From assembly GCA_002085155.1 (NCBI GenBank), contig NASX01000011.1, forward strand, positions 1-64,000: DNA of 64,000 nt, given 5' to 3'. Below are positions 17,884 to 26,360 of this stretch, one piece after another. Within the stretch, counting starts at the first letter, position 1; every line of letters begins with the position of its first letter. The notes under the pieces are model-generated. The model was not told the origin of the DNA. It searched no databases and saw only the letters and a list, made by a program, of their open reading frames with translations. The DNA comes from Sorangiineae bacterium NIC37A_2. Its GTDB lineage: Bacteria > Myxococcota_A > Polyangia > Polyangiales > Polyangiaceae. The position numbers and the translations under genes were made by a program.

Positions 17884-17983
17884 GCGAACCCGAGGTTCGC
17901 GGGGGGCGAGGTTCGGGTGCAGTCTCGAGGTTTCGCGGGGGGCGAGGTTCGGGTGCAGTCGAGGAGCGAACCCGAGGTTCGCG
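17884..17983. repeat. Nested direct and inverted repeats
   Basis: The perfect hairpin GCGAACCCGAGGTTCGC occurs at 17884 and again at about 17966. Between them the sequence TTCGCGGGGGGCGAGG plus TTCGGGTGCAGTC is repeated with a 36-base period (17896 and 17932). This looks like a small extragenic palindromic element with an internal duplication. Confidence 0.7.
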
Positions 17984-18553
17984 GGCGCGCCAGCGTAAAG
18001 TGATGCATTTGTGAGTGGCGCTCGGGCTCACTCGGGGAGGTGAGCTCAGTTGAAGGCTCGGTGGGGCGCCCCAAGAGCCGCAGCGCCGGGGCCAAAAGAA
18101 AGAGGGCAAACGTCAATAGGCAATGGTGCTCTAAAACGGCGCAGCCGCGCACTGTCGTGCGCGCGCCGGAGACAGAAACTTGAAGCGGAGCGGTGAGTGC
18201 GACGATGACCGCTTGGGTGCGAGTGATCGCACTTGGGGCTGCCCCTGAATGGACGGTCCGGGTTGACGAAGTGGATCGGGCTGCTTACCTTTTTCTGGAG
18301 GTTCCCTCTGCAGGAACAGGCAAGCCATCAGTAACGAATCCCGCCAATTGAACCATTCGGGAAGTGAGCAATTCCGGTGGAGCGCTGCGCCCGTACGACT
18401 CTCGTCGGGAAGCCAGAAGCCGGAGCGAGCTGCCCACCTAGAGATTCTAGGGGTTCGGAACTGAAAATTCGCTGCGGTATCTGCGGTACGGAACCTTTTC
18501 TTTTTTGTCAGCTCTTCTAGAGCTGGTCCGTTCAGGGTACTCTTTCCGCCCTC
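17984..18553. other. Long intergenic region, no gene seen
   Basis: About 570 bases without a frame resembling a protein. The region becomes less GC-rich near 18440-18510 (CTTTTCTTTTTTGTCAG), as expected near a promoter for the downstream cupredoxin-like gene. The short palindrome AGCTCT-TCT-AGAGCT lies at about 18510-18524. No confident -35/-10 pair. Confidence 0.4.
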
Positions 18554-19294
18554 ATGGTCATTCCTGTTCAGGGGCGACTCCGGCGACGGATCAGCGCCTC
18601 ACTGCTACTGGCAATGTCGCTCACGTCGATCGGAGCGCTGGGCGCGCGGGTCGTCGGTTCGATCTCAGGCTATATCCACCTCGAGAATCCCGTTTGGGTC
18701 GAGTCGAAAGATCCGAAGTCTCGCTCGTACACGTTCCGCGAGATGGTCCCGACGGTTCCGGCCCAGTACCGGAAACTCTCGCCGTACATTCCGAAAGAGG
18801 TCGCGATTGGCCTCTTTGGCACGGAAGCACAAAAGCCAGGCGCGCCGATCACCGTGCGCGTCGGGGGCGGACGAACGACCCCGGTCATGCTCGTTGCCCC
18901 TCCTGGCACGAAGATCGTTTTCCACAACGTCGACTCCTTTGAGCACCGCCTATACGGCGTGGGCATGAAGGAGTTCGGTCCGAGCAACACTGGACGAGGC
19001 GCCAAGCGCGAGTGGACCATTCCCGCCGCCGGGACCTTCGAGATCCGAGATGAGCTCGCGCCGAGCCTGCGGATGTGGGTCCGGGGAGAGCCGAACTTGA
19101 TGGAGGCGACTTACCCGAACGCCAAAGGCGAGTATTCGTTCCAAAACGTTGCGCCCGGTGAGTACGAGGTGCAGGCCTTTTTCTCGGGGGAGAAGGTTGG
19201 CCCTGCGGCCCGCGTGAAGCTCGCGAATCGTGACGTGGGTGTGCCGCCGATCGTTGTCGCCACGCCGAAGAAGGATGGGGAGAAGTCGGACTAA
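18554..19294 (+). CDS. Exported cupredoxin-like protein with degenerate copper site
   Basis: 246 residues. The N-terminal hydrophobic segment (ISASLLLAMSLTSIGALGARV) is a signal peptide or anchor. Around residues 110-175 lies a plastocyanin-like beta sandwich: VMLVAPPGTKIVFHNVDSFE, then HRLYG and IPAAGTFEIRDEL. A copper protein would need one His in the first motif and a Cys-His-Met loop at the second. The His of EHRLYG is present, but the second loop reads RDELAPSLRMW without Cys or His, so type I copper binding is unlikely. The C-terminal 60 residues (YSFQNVAPGEYEVQAFF) look like a carboxypeptidase-regulatory-like domain. It overlaps the next gene by one base (TAATG), implying coupled expression with the MXAN_5187-type sensor. 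Confidence 0.65.
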   Translation: MVIPVQGRLRRRISASLLLAMSLTSIGALGARVVGSISGYIHLENPVWVESKDPKSRSYTFREMVPTVPAQYRKLSPYIPKEVAIGLFGTEAQKPGAPITVRVGGGRTTPVMLVAPPGTKIVFHNVDSFEHRLYGVGMKEFGPSNTGRGAKREWTIPAAGTFEIRDELAPSLRMWVRGEPNLMEATYPNAKGEYSFQNVAPGEYEVQAFFSGEKVGPAARVKLANRDVGVPPIVVATPKKDGEKSD

Positions 19295-20856
19295 TGTTGC
19301 TCTCACGCTTTTGGTACGCCATCATTGGCATCGCTCTCGGCGCTTCGCTTTTCCTGCTTTCGCTCGCCGCGAGCATCCATAACCGCGCGATGCGGAGGGT
19401 TCTCGGTGAGGGACTCTCCGCCGATAGCCAGGTCGTCTCCGCGGTCTTAAAGGACGACGCCCGAACGCGGGCCGCTCACCTCATCAAGTTTGCGGTCGAC
19501 GGAACCATCGCCAAGGCCCTGAACCAGGCGAGCCAGTCCACCGGCAAGATTGACCCGGGCCATCGCGACACCATCGAGAAGGCGCTCAAGAAGATCAGCC
19601 AGGATATCCCCCCGGACCAGGCCTTCGACGCGGTGTTCGCGGTCGATCGTGGCGGACGCATCATCGGCGCGATCGGAAACGTCTCGACCCATGGGACCGA
19701 AGAGCCGGAGCTCGGCGGACACCCCGTCGTGGCGGACGCGCTCCATGGGTTTGTCCGCGATGACACGCTCGTCTGGGGCAGGCTGCACCGCATTGTGGCT
19801 CGCCCGGTTGAGCTCGAAGCCGGTGGCGCACCCGCCGGCGCGGTCATCGGCGCGCGCATCATCGACGACAAGTTTGCTCGTGAGCTCTCCGCGCGTTCGG
19901 GCGCGGCGATCGCTTTTTACGTGAGCGGTTCGCGGACGGCCGCGGCGGCGCCCGAAGGATTCCCGAAGACGAGCCTCGATCAGATCGTGACCGACCTCGA
20001 CAAGGTGACCCAAGATCCGGACTACCTCGAGAAAGGTCGCAGTGGCATTCGTGAGATCGGCTCCGACCTCGCGGTGCAGTACACGCGTCTGCCGGGTGAA
20101 GCCTACTCTCTCGGCGCAGGGTACGCCGTCGGACGCGTCTCGACGCCGGTGACCTCCATCTTCGGCTTCTTGGACGCCGCGGACGACAAGGACAAGGAGT
20201 CGGTGAGCTGGCCTTTGGTGCTCGGTGTCGCCTTCGGAGCGCTCGCTCTCGGGCTCATCATGAGCTTCCTCGAGCATACGGTTCCTCTGCGGAAGTTTGC
20301 GCGGGAAGCGACGGCTCTCGCTACAGGAAAGGTCGACCACCTGCAGCCGAGCAAGTTCCGCGGGGTCTACAGGCGCATCGCCTCTGACCTCAACGACGGT
20401 ATCGACAAGCTCGCAGCCGCTCAGGGGGGCGTCTCACGGAAGGCCGCTGACCTCGGACAGGTCCTCGGCGACTTGCCCGCGACGCCCCAGATGGCCGCCT
20501 TTGCCGTGCCCGATTCGGGACCCGCCGATTCGGCTCCGGCGACGACGGTTCCGATCAGTGCTCTGTCGACGCAGCGGAACCTCCCGACGCCTCCTTCGCG
20601 CAACCTGCCGAACCCTCCCTCTCGAGGAAAGCCGGTGCAGTCCGAAGAGGATTGGCCGGGGGTCTTCGAACAGTTCGTTCAGACGAAGATCCAATGTGGC
20701 GAGAACGTCGAAGGCTTCACCTATGAGCGATTCCGCGAGACCCTGATTCGCAATCGCGAAGCCTTGGTTCAGCAGCACGGCGCGCAAGAGGTGCGTTTCG
20801 CCGTCTACGTCAAAGACGGTCGCGCGGCGCTCAAGGCGAGCCCTGTGCGCTCCTGA
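19294..20856 (+). CDS. MXAN_5187-type membrane sensor protein
   Basis: 520 residues with an N-terminal membrane helix (FWYAIIGIALGASLFLLSLA), an extracytoplasmic sensor of about 270 residues resembling a Cache fold (FDAVFAVDRGGRIIGAIGN), a second membrane helix (VLGVAFGALALGLIMSFL) and a HAMP-like linker (PLRKFAREATALATGKVDHL). A Pro/Ser/Thr-rich spacer follows, then the C-terminal domain FEQFVQTKIQCGENVEGFTY with VRFAVYVKDGRAALKASPV. The first and last parts match what is known as the MXAN_5187 N- and C-terminal domains of myxobacteria. There is no kinase or cyclase output, so the C-terminal domain probably contacts a partner. Translation is coupled to the cupredoxin-like gene upstream. The signal is unknown. 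Confidence 0.8.
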   Translation: MLLSRFWYAIIGIALGASLFLLSLAASIHNRAMRRVLGEGLSADSQVVSAVLKDDARTRAAHLIKFAVDGTIAKALNQASQSTGKIDPGHRDTIEKALKKISQDIPPDQAFDAVFAVDRGGRIIGAIGNVSTHGTEEPELGGHPVVADALHGFVRDDTLVWGRLHRIVARPVELEAGGAPAGAVIGARIIDDKFARELSARSGAAIAFYVSGSRTAAAAPEGFPKTSLDQIVTDLDKVTQDPDYLEKGRSGIREIGSDLAVQYTRLPGEAYSLGAGYAVGRVSTPVTSIFGFLDAADDKDKESVSWPLVLGVAFGALALGLIMSFLEHTVPLRKFAREATALATGKVDHLQPSKFRGVYRRIASDLNDGIDKLAAAQGGVSRKAADLGQVLGDLPATPQMAAFAVPDSGPADSAPATTVPISALSTQRNLPTPPSRNLPNPPSRGKPVQSEEDWPGVFEQFVQTKIQCGENVEGFTYERFRETLIRNREALVQQHGAQEVRFAVYVKDGRAALKASPVRS

Positions 20857-20902
20857 TTTCGAGCGTAGACGCGAGATTCCCCGCCGTCTGGAGCGGGGGC
20901 AG

Positions 20903-20940
20903 CGGGCGAGGAGGAGAACCCTTCTCGCCCGTTTTTCTTT
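20903..20940 (+). terminator. Rho-independent terminator
   Basis: Stem CGGGCGAG/CTCGCCCG (20903-20910 and 20924-20931) followed by TTTTTCTTT. It closes the transcription unit of the MXAN_5187-type gene. Confidence 0.85.
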
Positions 20941-21039
20941 CGGATTCGGCCGCGCGTGTTCGGCCGGATTTTCCCGGGGAATGCGAGCGCCTCGCCAGGG
21001 GTTGCTACCCTTCGGACCCCCCACTAACTAGAGTCGCGT

Positions 21040-21999
21040 ATGTCGACCCCTCGTCACCGTGTTCTGATCATCGGTTCGGGCCCTGCGGGCCTCACAGCGG
21101 CCATCTACGCCGCGCGCGCGAACCTGAAACCGCTTTGTGTCGAAGGGTTCAATGCCGGCGGGCTCATTCCCGGCGGTCAGCTCATGTTCACGAGCGAGGT
21201 CGAGAACTTCCCCGGCTATCCGAAGGGCGTCACCGGCCAAGAAATGATGGCGGAGTTCCGTGAGCAGGCGGAGCGCCAGGGAACGGAGTTCATCACCGCC
21301 GACGTGCAGAAGGTCGACCTCAGCGAGCGTCCCTTCAAGGTCTGGGTCGGAGAGGACGAGAACGAGCTTCACCTCGCCGATGCGATCATCATCGCCACCG
21401 GCGCGCGCGCGAACTACCTCGGCCTTCCGAGTGAAGAGAAGCTGAAGAACAAGGGCGTGAGCGCCTGCGCGGTGTGTGACGGGGCGCTGTTCCGCGGCCA
21501 GAGGGTCGCGGTCGTCGGCGGCGGAGACACGGCGATGGAAGAGGCGACTTACCTCTCTCATCTCTGCGAGCACGTGACTCTGATCCACCGCCGCGATGAG
21601 TTCCGTGCCAGCAAGGCCATGCAGAAGCGCGTCTTCGAGAACCCGAAGATCGAGGTGCTGCGCTCCAGTGCGGTGACCGAGGTGCTCGGCGTTGATGAGG
21701 ATCACGTCACGGGACTCGTCGTGAAGAACCTCGTGACCGGCGATACCAAGAAGATCGACGTGGGTGCGCTGTTCGTCGCGATCGGGCACACGCCGATGAC
21801 CGACCTCTTTAAAGGGCAGCTCGAGTGCCATGAAAATGGTTATCTGAAGGTGGAGCCGGGCTCGACTCGGACCACTGTCCCCGGCGTGTTCGCGGCGGGC
21901 GATGTGGCGGACTGGGTCTATCGGCAGGCGGTGACCGCGGCGGGCACGGGTTGTATGGCGGCCCTTGACGCCGAGCGGTTCCTTGCGGAGCAGGACTAA
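21040..21999 (+). CDS. trxB: Thioredoxin reductase
   Basis: A 319-residue NADPH-dependent flavoprotein disulphide reductase. The FAD dinucleotide site is VLIIGSGPAGLTAAIYAARA at residues 8-27. The redox-active pair lies in SACAVCDGAL (Cys 143 and Cys 146). The NADPH site VAVVGGGDTAMEEATYLS follows, and the C-terminal FAD motif reads GVFAAGDVADWVYRQAVTAAG. Length and domain order are those of the low-molecular-weight TrxB. It reduces cytosolic thioredoxin for ribonucleotide reductase, methionine sulfoxide reductases and protein thiols. The uracil-DNA glycosylase starts 12 bases downstream, so the two form an operon. Confidence 0.95.
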   Translation: MSTPRHRVLIIGSGPAGLTAAIYAARANLKPLCVEGFNAGGLIPGGQLMFTSEVENFPGYPKGVTGQEMMAEFREQAERQGTEFITADVQKVDLSERPFKVWVGEDENELHLADAIIIATGARANYLGLPSEEKLKNKGVSACAVCDGALFRGQRVAVVGGGDTAMEEATYLSHLCEHVTLIHRRDEFRASKAMQKRVFENPKIEVLRSSAVTEVLGVDEDHVTGLVVKNLVTGDTKKIDVGALFVAIGHTPMTDLFKGQLECHENGYLKVEPGSTRTTVPGVFAAGDVADWVYRQAVTAAGTGCMAALDAERFLAEQD

Positions 22000-22011
22000 G
22001 GGCGAGGCCGG

Positions 22012-22929
22012 ATGGTAGGAGGGGCTGTGGAAGACGACGTCGCGCACGAGCTCCTCGAGATCGTTCGGGAGCTGCGCGCCCACGTCGAGTGGCACGGGGT
22101 CTCTGGGACGATCGGGCTGCCGCGAGACCCCGGCGCAAAGGCGCGCGTGGAGGCGTTCTGGAGAGAACACGCCGCGCCGCCCGCGTTCGAAGAAGCGCCG
22201 CCCGCGCCGAGCAGGGACGCCCCGCGCCGGGCACCCCTCGAGGCTGTGGCAGCTCCGAGTGCTGCTCCTTCGCCCGCTGCTCCGCTGGACCGAAAGGATT
22301 CGCCCGCGCGCCCGGTGCGCGCTCCCAGAGTGTCCCCGGCTCCTTCGCCCGCCGCGGTGCACCTTCCAAAGTACGGCTCGCTCGATGAGCTCAAGGAGGC
22401 GGTGAGGAGCTGCACCGCCTGCGCTCTCCACGAGCAACGCACACAAACCGTCTTCGCGCGGGGCACGGGCTCTTCGCGGGTTTGTTTCGTCGGAGAAGGG
22501 CCGGGCGCCGAAGAGGATGCGCAAGGGGAGCCGTTTGTGGGCGCCGCCGGACAACTGCTCGACAAGATGATCGCGGCGATGGGGCTCGGGCGCGACGAGG
22601 TCTACATTTGCAATATCGTCAAGTGTCGCCCTCCGAACAACCGCCGCCCGGAGCCTCCCGAGATCGCCGCCTGCTCGGGGTACCTGAGGGCGCAGCTCCA
22701 GTTCCTCGACCCTGAGGTCATCATCGCGCTCGGTGGCACGGCTGTGAGCGGTCTCTTAGGGCTCACGGAGGGCATCACGCGGCTCCGCGGCACCTTCCGC
22801 CTCTATCAAGGTCGGATTCCTGTGATGCCAACCTTCCACCCGGCGTATCTCTTGCGCAATCCAGGGGCGAAGCGCGAGGTGTGGGCCGATTTGAAGGCCG
22901 TCCTCGCTCATCTCGGACGCGTTTCCTAG
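22012..22929 (+). CDS. Uracil-DNA glycosylase, family 4 type
   Basis: 305 residues. The first 120 are a variable, Ala/Pro-rich extension (PAPSRDAPRRAPL); the catalytic domain starts near residue 125. Motif A is FVGEGPGAEEDAQGEPFVGA and the C-terminal motif is PTFHPAYLLRNP, both as in family 4 UDGs. Four cysteines fit the 4Fe-4S cluster: SCTAC (134, 137), VKCRPP (205) and AACSGY (221). It removes uracil arising from cytosine deamination or misincorporation. The Pro/Ala extension is longer than in the thermophilic family founder, as in many actinobacterial and myxobacterial homologues. Closely linked to trxB upstream; a bidirectional terminator follows. Confidence 0.93.
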   Translation: MVGGAVEDDVAHELLEIVRELRAHVEWHGVSGTIGLPRDPGAKARVEAFWREHAAPPAFEEAPPAPSRDAPRRAPLEAVAAPSAAPSPAAPLDRKDSPARPVRAPRVSPAPSPAAVHLPKYGSLDELKEAVRSCTACALHEQRTQTVFARGTGSSRVCFVGEGPGAEEDAQGEPFVGAAGQLLDKMIAAMGLGRDEVYICNIVKCRPPNNRRPEPPEIAACSGYLRAQLQFLDPEVIIALGGTAVSGLLGLTEGITRLRGTFRLYQGRIPVMPTFHPAYLLRNPGAKREVWADLKAVLAHLGRVS

Positions 22930-22992
22930 AAGCGGCAGCTCGACGCCTCACTAGGGCTTGAGCTCAGACGGATGGGCTTGCCCTCGAGGCAA

Positions 22993-23026
22993 GAAAAAAG
23001 GGCGCGCCGTTCGGGCGCGCCCTTTT
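22993..23026. terminator. Bidirectional terminator
   Basis: AAAAAAGGGCGCGCC-GTTCG-GGCGCGCCCTTTTCT forms a ten-base GC stem with an A-tract on the left and a T-tract on the right. It sits between the convergent glycosylase gene and the minus-strand envelope protein gene and can serve both. Confidence 0.85.
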
Positions 23027-23050
23027 CTCCGCTGGGAGCTGACCTATTCT

Positions 23051-24697
23051 TCAGAACCCGTAGGTCAGGTTGAGGCCCGGCTGGATCGCGAGGTTGAAGG
23101 TCGGGAGACTGACCACCGCCGCGAGTCGGATGTCGGCGGACAGGTTCGGCATGAAAGCGTAGCCGAGGCCGGCGCCGAGGGTGGTGAAGAGGTTCCCGCC
23201 TTTCTTGTAGACGGTCAGAGGCCCGGCGCTGCTCGGCACGTTCGCGATGGCGAAGTCGAGGTCACCGACGCCGAAGCCGAGGTGGATCGGGAGGCGAAGA
23301 CCGATCTTGTTGATCGGAAACACGTTGTACGTTCCGCGGAGCTCTGCGTGCACCGGCAAGAAGGAGACAGGGTTGCCGCCGATGATGTAGCCGAGACGAG
23401 CGCCGAGGAGGAGCCGGGGGCTGAAGGCGAAGTCGTAGCCGAGGTGAATGCGGTATTGGCTGAGCTGGAAACCGTTATTGATCTCGGCTGTGGCCGCTCC
23501 GGGGTCGGGCATGTCGGTGTTTCCCTTGATCACGGCACCGTTTCCATCGACGCAGACCGTCTCGACGGCGGGATCGCGGCTCGGATCGCAGAGTTGCTCC
23601 CCGCCGTAGTTCACCATGTCGGCCGCGAATCCGAGCGAGACCCAGTGGCGCTGGAAGGGGCCGCTGCTGCTCGTGGCGTGAGGGTCGACGGCGCAGAGGC
23701 CGTTTTCGCAGTAGCCCGTCGAGCACTCTTCGTTCGAGGAGCAGCTCGGAGCGTTATTGCAGGTTCCGCTCTCGCAGAGCAGGCCACATTTGCACTCGGA
23801 GGAGTTCTTACAGGACGCGCCCCAGTCGAGATTGCCGCATTGCTTCGAAGAGGTCCCACAACCCGGGAAGTCGGGGGGACAATCGCTCGAGTCCGGGCAA
23901 CGGGCGACGGCGCTCCCGTCGGAGTAGGTGAGTTCGACTCCGCCGTCTTGAACGATTTGGACAACGGCCGGCGACTTCTTGCTTCCCCATTGGTCGACGT
24001 ACTCGCCGGCCGCGTTCTTTGCCCCGACGAACCACTGGAGCGGTCCGGGGTTCTGGGTCACGTCGCAAGGGATGACACCTTCGAAGGCGCCGTCGGAATT
24101 CGTAAGATCGACTTTTTTCCAGTCGTTCGAGCCGTACTCCTTGAACTTGAGGACCGCTTCCGTCGCGCTCGCATTGGTCGTGCACGAGATCGGGATCGGC
24201 ATACGGCTCGTGACCCGGACGCCCTGATCGAGGTTGCAGTTCATGTCGCCGGGGATTTCTCCCGCGTCGAGCACAGCCGGCGGAGCCGAGGTCGTGGTCG
24301 TGGGCGGGGGAGCGGTCCCGCTCAAAGAGTCGAAGGTCGCTTGCGTCTCGGGGGACGCGAGGTCGCGGTCGAGCTGAACGTTCGGATCGATGCTCTGGGC
24401 AGTAGCGAAGGCTTCACTGGCTCCTGCCAGATCGTTCTTGCCGGAACCCCGCACGATGCCCACGTACATCCAGGCGCGCGCGATCACCTCGGGGCTGCAC
24501 TGGTTGCCGCAGGTGGTCACCACGTTTTTCAGGATCGACTCGGCCTTGTCGAGCTCCATCATGAGGTATTGGTGATTCACTGCCTCGTCGATCTTCTGGT
24601 TCGCGCCCGCATCGCGCGAAGACTGACCGAGGGCCGGCAGAGAGAGGCAGGCCACGACGGCCGTGGCGACGAGGCGATGGATGACTCGGGACTTCAC
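23051..24697 (-). CDS. Exported Cys-rich protein with C-terminal beta-barrel-like domain
   Basis: Start placed at GTG 24697, which has a GGAG six bases upstream; an in-frame TTG at 24709 is less likely. The signal peptide is VIHRLVATAVVACLSLPALGQ. Residues 25-110 resemble tetratricopeptide-like helices (AVNHQYLMMELDKAESILKN). A Thr/Pro linker follows, then an Ig-like region (AVLKFKEYGSNDWKKVDLTN), then Cys modules (CGLLCESGTCNNAPSC, ECSTGYCENGLC) and finally about 200 residues with barrel-like strands ending in LNLTYGF, whose terminal Phe suits outer-membrane insertion. Function unknown; a surface protein combining a periplasmic helical part with an outer-membrane barrel. The next upstream gene on this strand is the OmpA-TSP3 lipoprotein. 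Confidence 0.7.
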   Translation of the reverse strand: MKSRVIHRLVATAVVACLSLPALGQSSRDAGANQKIDEAVNHQYLMMELDKAESILKNVVTTCGNQCSPEVIARAWMYVGIVRGSGKNDLAGASEAFATAQSIDPNVQLDRDLASPETQATFDSLSGTAPPPTTTTSAPPAVLDAGEIPGDMNCNLDQGVRVTSRMPIPISCTTNASATEAVLKFKEYGSNDWKKVDLTNSDGAFEGVIPCDVTQNPGPLQWFVGAKNAAGEYVDQWGSKKSPAVVQIVQDGGVELTYSDGSAVARCPDSSDCPPDFPGCGTSSKQCGNLDWGASCKNSSECKCGLLCESGTCNNAPSCSSNEECSTGYCENGLCAVDPHATSSSGPFQRHWVSLGFAADMVNYGGEQLCDPSRDPAVETVCVDGNGAVIKGNTDMPDPGAATAEINNGFQLSQYRIHLGYDFAFSPRLLLGARLGYIIGGNPVSFLPVHAELRGTYNVFPINKIGLRLPIHLGFGVGDLDFAIANVPSSAGPLTVYKKGGNLFTTLGAGLGYAFMPNLSADIRLAAVVSLPTFNLAIQPGLNLTYGF

Positions 24698-24792
24698 TGT
24701 GTTCTCCAATAAAGCGACTTGAAGCTGTTCTGCCGCAGCAGGCGAAAAGCCTATTTGTTTCTGGCTGCAGTACGACTGGAACTCAAGAGGCT

Positions 24793-25908
24793 TCAGCGTT
24801 TACCAGAATCGGGCCCAGTTTGTGCGGGGCTTTGGCAGCTTTCTGCGCGCTGGTCGGTGCGGACGAACTGCACGCGGCGGTTCAAAGATCGGTTTTCCTC
24901 GGAAATATTCGGTACGAGAGGAACATCCTTCCCGTAGCCTCTGGCGGCGAGGCGCTCCGGGGCAATGCCGCGGGCGACCAAATACTTGCGGACCGCGTGG
25001 GCTCTCCGATTCGAGAGATCGAGGTTGTAGCTGTCAGACCCTTTGTCGTCGGTGTGGCCTTGAACTTCGATCTGGAAGCTCGCGTTCTTTACGAGGACGT
25101 CGGTGACCGCGTCGAGGATCGGATAACTCTCTGGTTTGATGGTGTCTTTGCCGAGCGCGAAATGGATCTGCTGGGTGATCTTGACCTCGCAGTCGGTGAC
25201 GAGGACGAGGGCATCTTTGATCGGGCAACCCTTCGGCTCGCGGTCCTTCTCACCCGGAGTATTCGGGCACTGGTCGTCCACGTCGGGGACGCCGTCTTGG
25301 TCATTGTCGGGCTCGGGACATCCATCTTGGTCCTCGTAGCCGTCGAGATCTTCGCCCGAGCGGGGGCATGCATCGAGCAGATCCGGGATGCCGTCGAGAT
25401 CATCATCTTCGTCCGGGCAGCCATCCTCGTCTTGGTATTGGTCGCGGTCTTCCGCGGCCGTCGGGCAGAGGTCTTTCGAGTCCAAGATCCCGTCGCCGTC
25501 CGTATCTGGGTCATCAGGACAGCCGTCCTCGTCTTCGAAGCCGTTCCAGGTCTCTCTCGGACCCAAACATTGGTCGACGTCGTCCGGCACTCCATCGGCG
25601 TCCAGATCTCCCGGCCCCGTGCACTCGTCGGGAGGCGACTGCAGAGTCGCCGCTTGAACGTGGAGCTCAGCCCGACCCGCGAAATGCTCCGCCGCTCCGA
25701 GCTCCCCACGCCGAAGCTCGAGGCTCGCGAGCTCGAGGTAAACGTCCGCGAGCGCGAGCTCCCGGGGCGCGCAGAGCTTCGCTCCATTTTCCGCCGCCTT
25801 CTTACTCATCTGCTCGAGGCCGGCGACGCGCCCTTTCAGCGCTGGTGCCTTTTGGCAAGCGAGGAGCAAGAGCGCCGAGAGCCCGAGGACGGGGAGCGTC
25901 GGCCTCAC
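24793..25908 (-). CDS. OmpA-family lipoprotein with thrombospondin type 3-like calcium repeats
   Basis: 371 residues. The signal peptide ends in lipobox LLLLAC (Cys near 18). Residues 20-90 are helical, like the DUF4398 partner encoded just upstream. Residues 95-225 hold several Asp-rich calcium-binding repeats (DLDADGVPDDVDQC, DTDGDGILDSKDLC, DDDLDGIPDLLDAC, DNDQDGVPDVDDQC). The C-terminal OmpA/MotB peptidoglycan-binding domain follows: IHFALGKDTIKPESYPIL, FQIEVQGHTDDKGSDSYNL and LAARGYGKDVPLV. The protein links the outer membrane to peptidoglycan through a calcium-stiffened stalk. Its ATG overlaps the stop of the upstream lipoprotein gene (ATGA), so they are co-translated. Confidence 0.92.
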   Translation of the reverse strand: MRPTLPVLGLSALLLLACQKAPALKGRVAGLEQMSKKAAENGAKLCAPRELALADVYLELASLELRRGELGAAEHFAGRAELHVQAATLQSPPDECTGPGDLDADGVPDDVDQCLGPRETWNGFEDEDGCPDDPDTDGDGILDSKDLCPTAAEDRDQYQDEDGCPDEDDDLDGIPDLLDACPRSGEDLDGYEDQDGCPEPDNDQDGVPDVDDQCPNTPGEKDREPKGCPIKDALVLVTDCEVKITQQIHFALGKDTIKPESYPILDAVTDVLVKNASFQIEVQGHTDDKGSDSYNLDLSNRRAHAVRKYLVARGIAPERLAARGYGKDVPLVPNISEENRSLNRRVQFVRTDQRAESCQSPAQTGPDSGKR

Positions 25909-26249
25909 GGGAGCGGCTCCTCCTTCGTCGGATGTTTTGCTTTCGACTTCTTGGCTGCCATCTCCTCGAGAGCAGCTCGAGAGAGCGCGATCGACTCCCG
26001 GGCGAGCTTTCGCGCAGCTCCGTATTCGGCGACTCCCGCGTAGCGCCTGGCTTCGGCGAGCCTGACCTCCGCGCCGTAGAACTCATAGGGGCATTGCTCT
26101 TCGGCTCCCTCGGCCTTCGCTTGCTCAAAGACCTCATTCGCTTCGCGGATCTTCGCGAGGTAAACGGCAGGCCCACAGCCGAGCGCCGTCGGGAGCACGA
26201 GGCTCAGGGTGAGCGCGAGACGAACGAGGAGTGGGGGCACGTGCATCAT
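25905..26249 (-). CDS. DUF4398-like small lipoprotein
   Basis: Start set at the first of two adjacent ATG codons (26249), giving a hydrophobic leader and lipobox-like ALGC. The mature part of about 90 residues is helical and charged: AKIREANEVFEQAKAEGAEE, then YGAEVRLAEARRYAGVAEYG. It ends in a Lys-rich tail. The ~AxxxAxxA pattern with periodic Tyr resembles DUF4398 proteins, which commonly accompany OmpA-family proteins. The four-base overlap with the OmpA gene indicates a pair whose products may form one envelope complex. The in-frame extension to 26303 lacks leader features. Confidence 0.75.
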   Translation of the reverse strand: MMHVPPLLVRLALTLSLVLPTALGCGPAVYLAKIREANEVFEQAKAEGAEEQCPYEFYGAEVRLAEARRYAGVAEYGAARKLARESIALSRAALEEMAAKKSKAKHPTKEEPLP

Positions 26250-26316
26250 CTCGCGAGAGAACAAAGAAACGCCGCCTTCGGATCTACCCGCGGGCGGCGT
26301 CACGCGTCAACCGGGA

Positions 26317-26350
26317 GCCTCGAAAGGGCCTGTGGGAGGCCTTTCGAGGC
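26317..26350. terminator. Hairpin between lexA and the OmpA pair
   Basis: GCCTCGAAAGG (26317-26327) pairs perfectly with CCTTTCGAGGC (26340-26350). It lies 11 bases past the lexA stop on the minus strand. There is no clear U-tract on that strand, so it may be a partial terminator or mRNA-stability structure. Confidence 0.45.
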
Positions 26351-26360
26351 CGATTTTCCG

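Noticed and set aside
17884-17983. CRISPR array
   Set aside because: Only two 36-base units with no distinct spacers, and the units are adjacent; palindromic repeat element instead.
21028-22554. 508-codon open frame on the minus strand
   Set aside because: Covers trxB and the glycosylase in antisense; translated product is low-complexity and Arg-rich.
22958-24712. 584-codon open frame on the plus strand
   Set aside because: Antisense to the Cys-rich envelope protein gene with its signal peptide; no domain recognisable.
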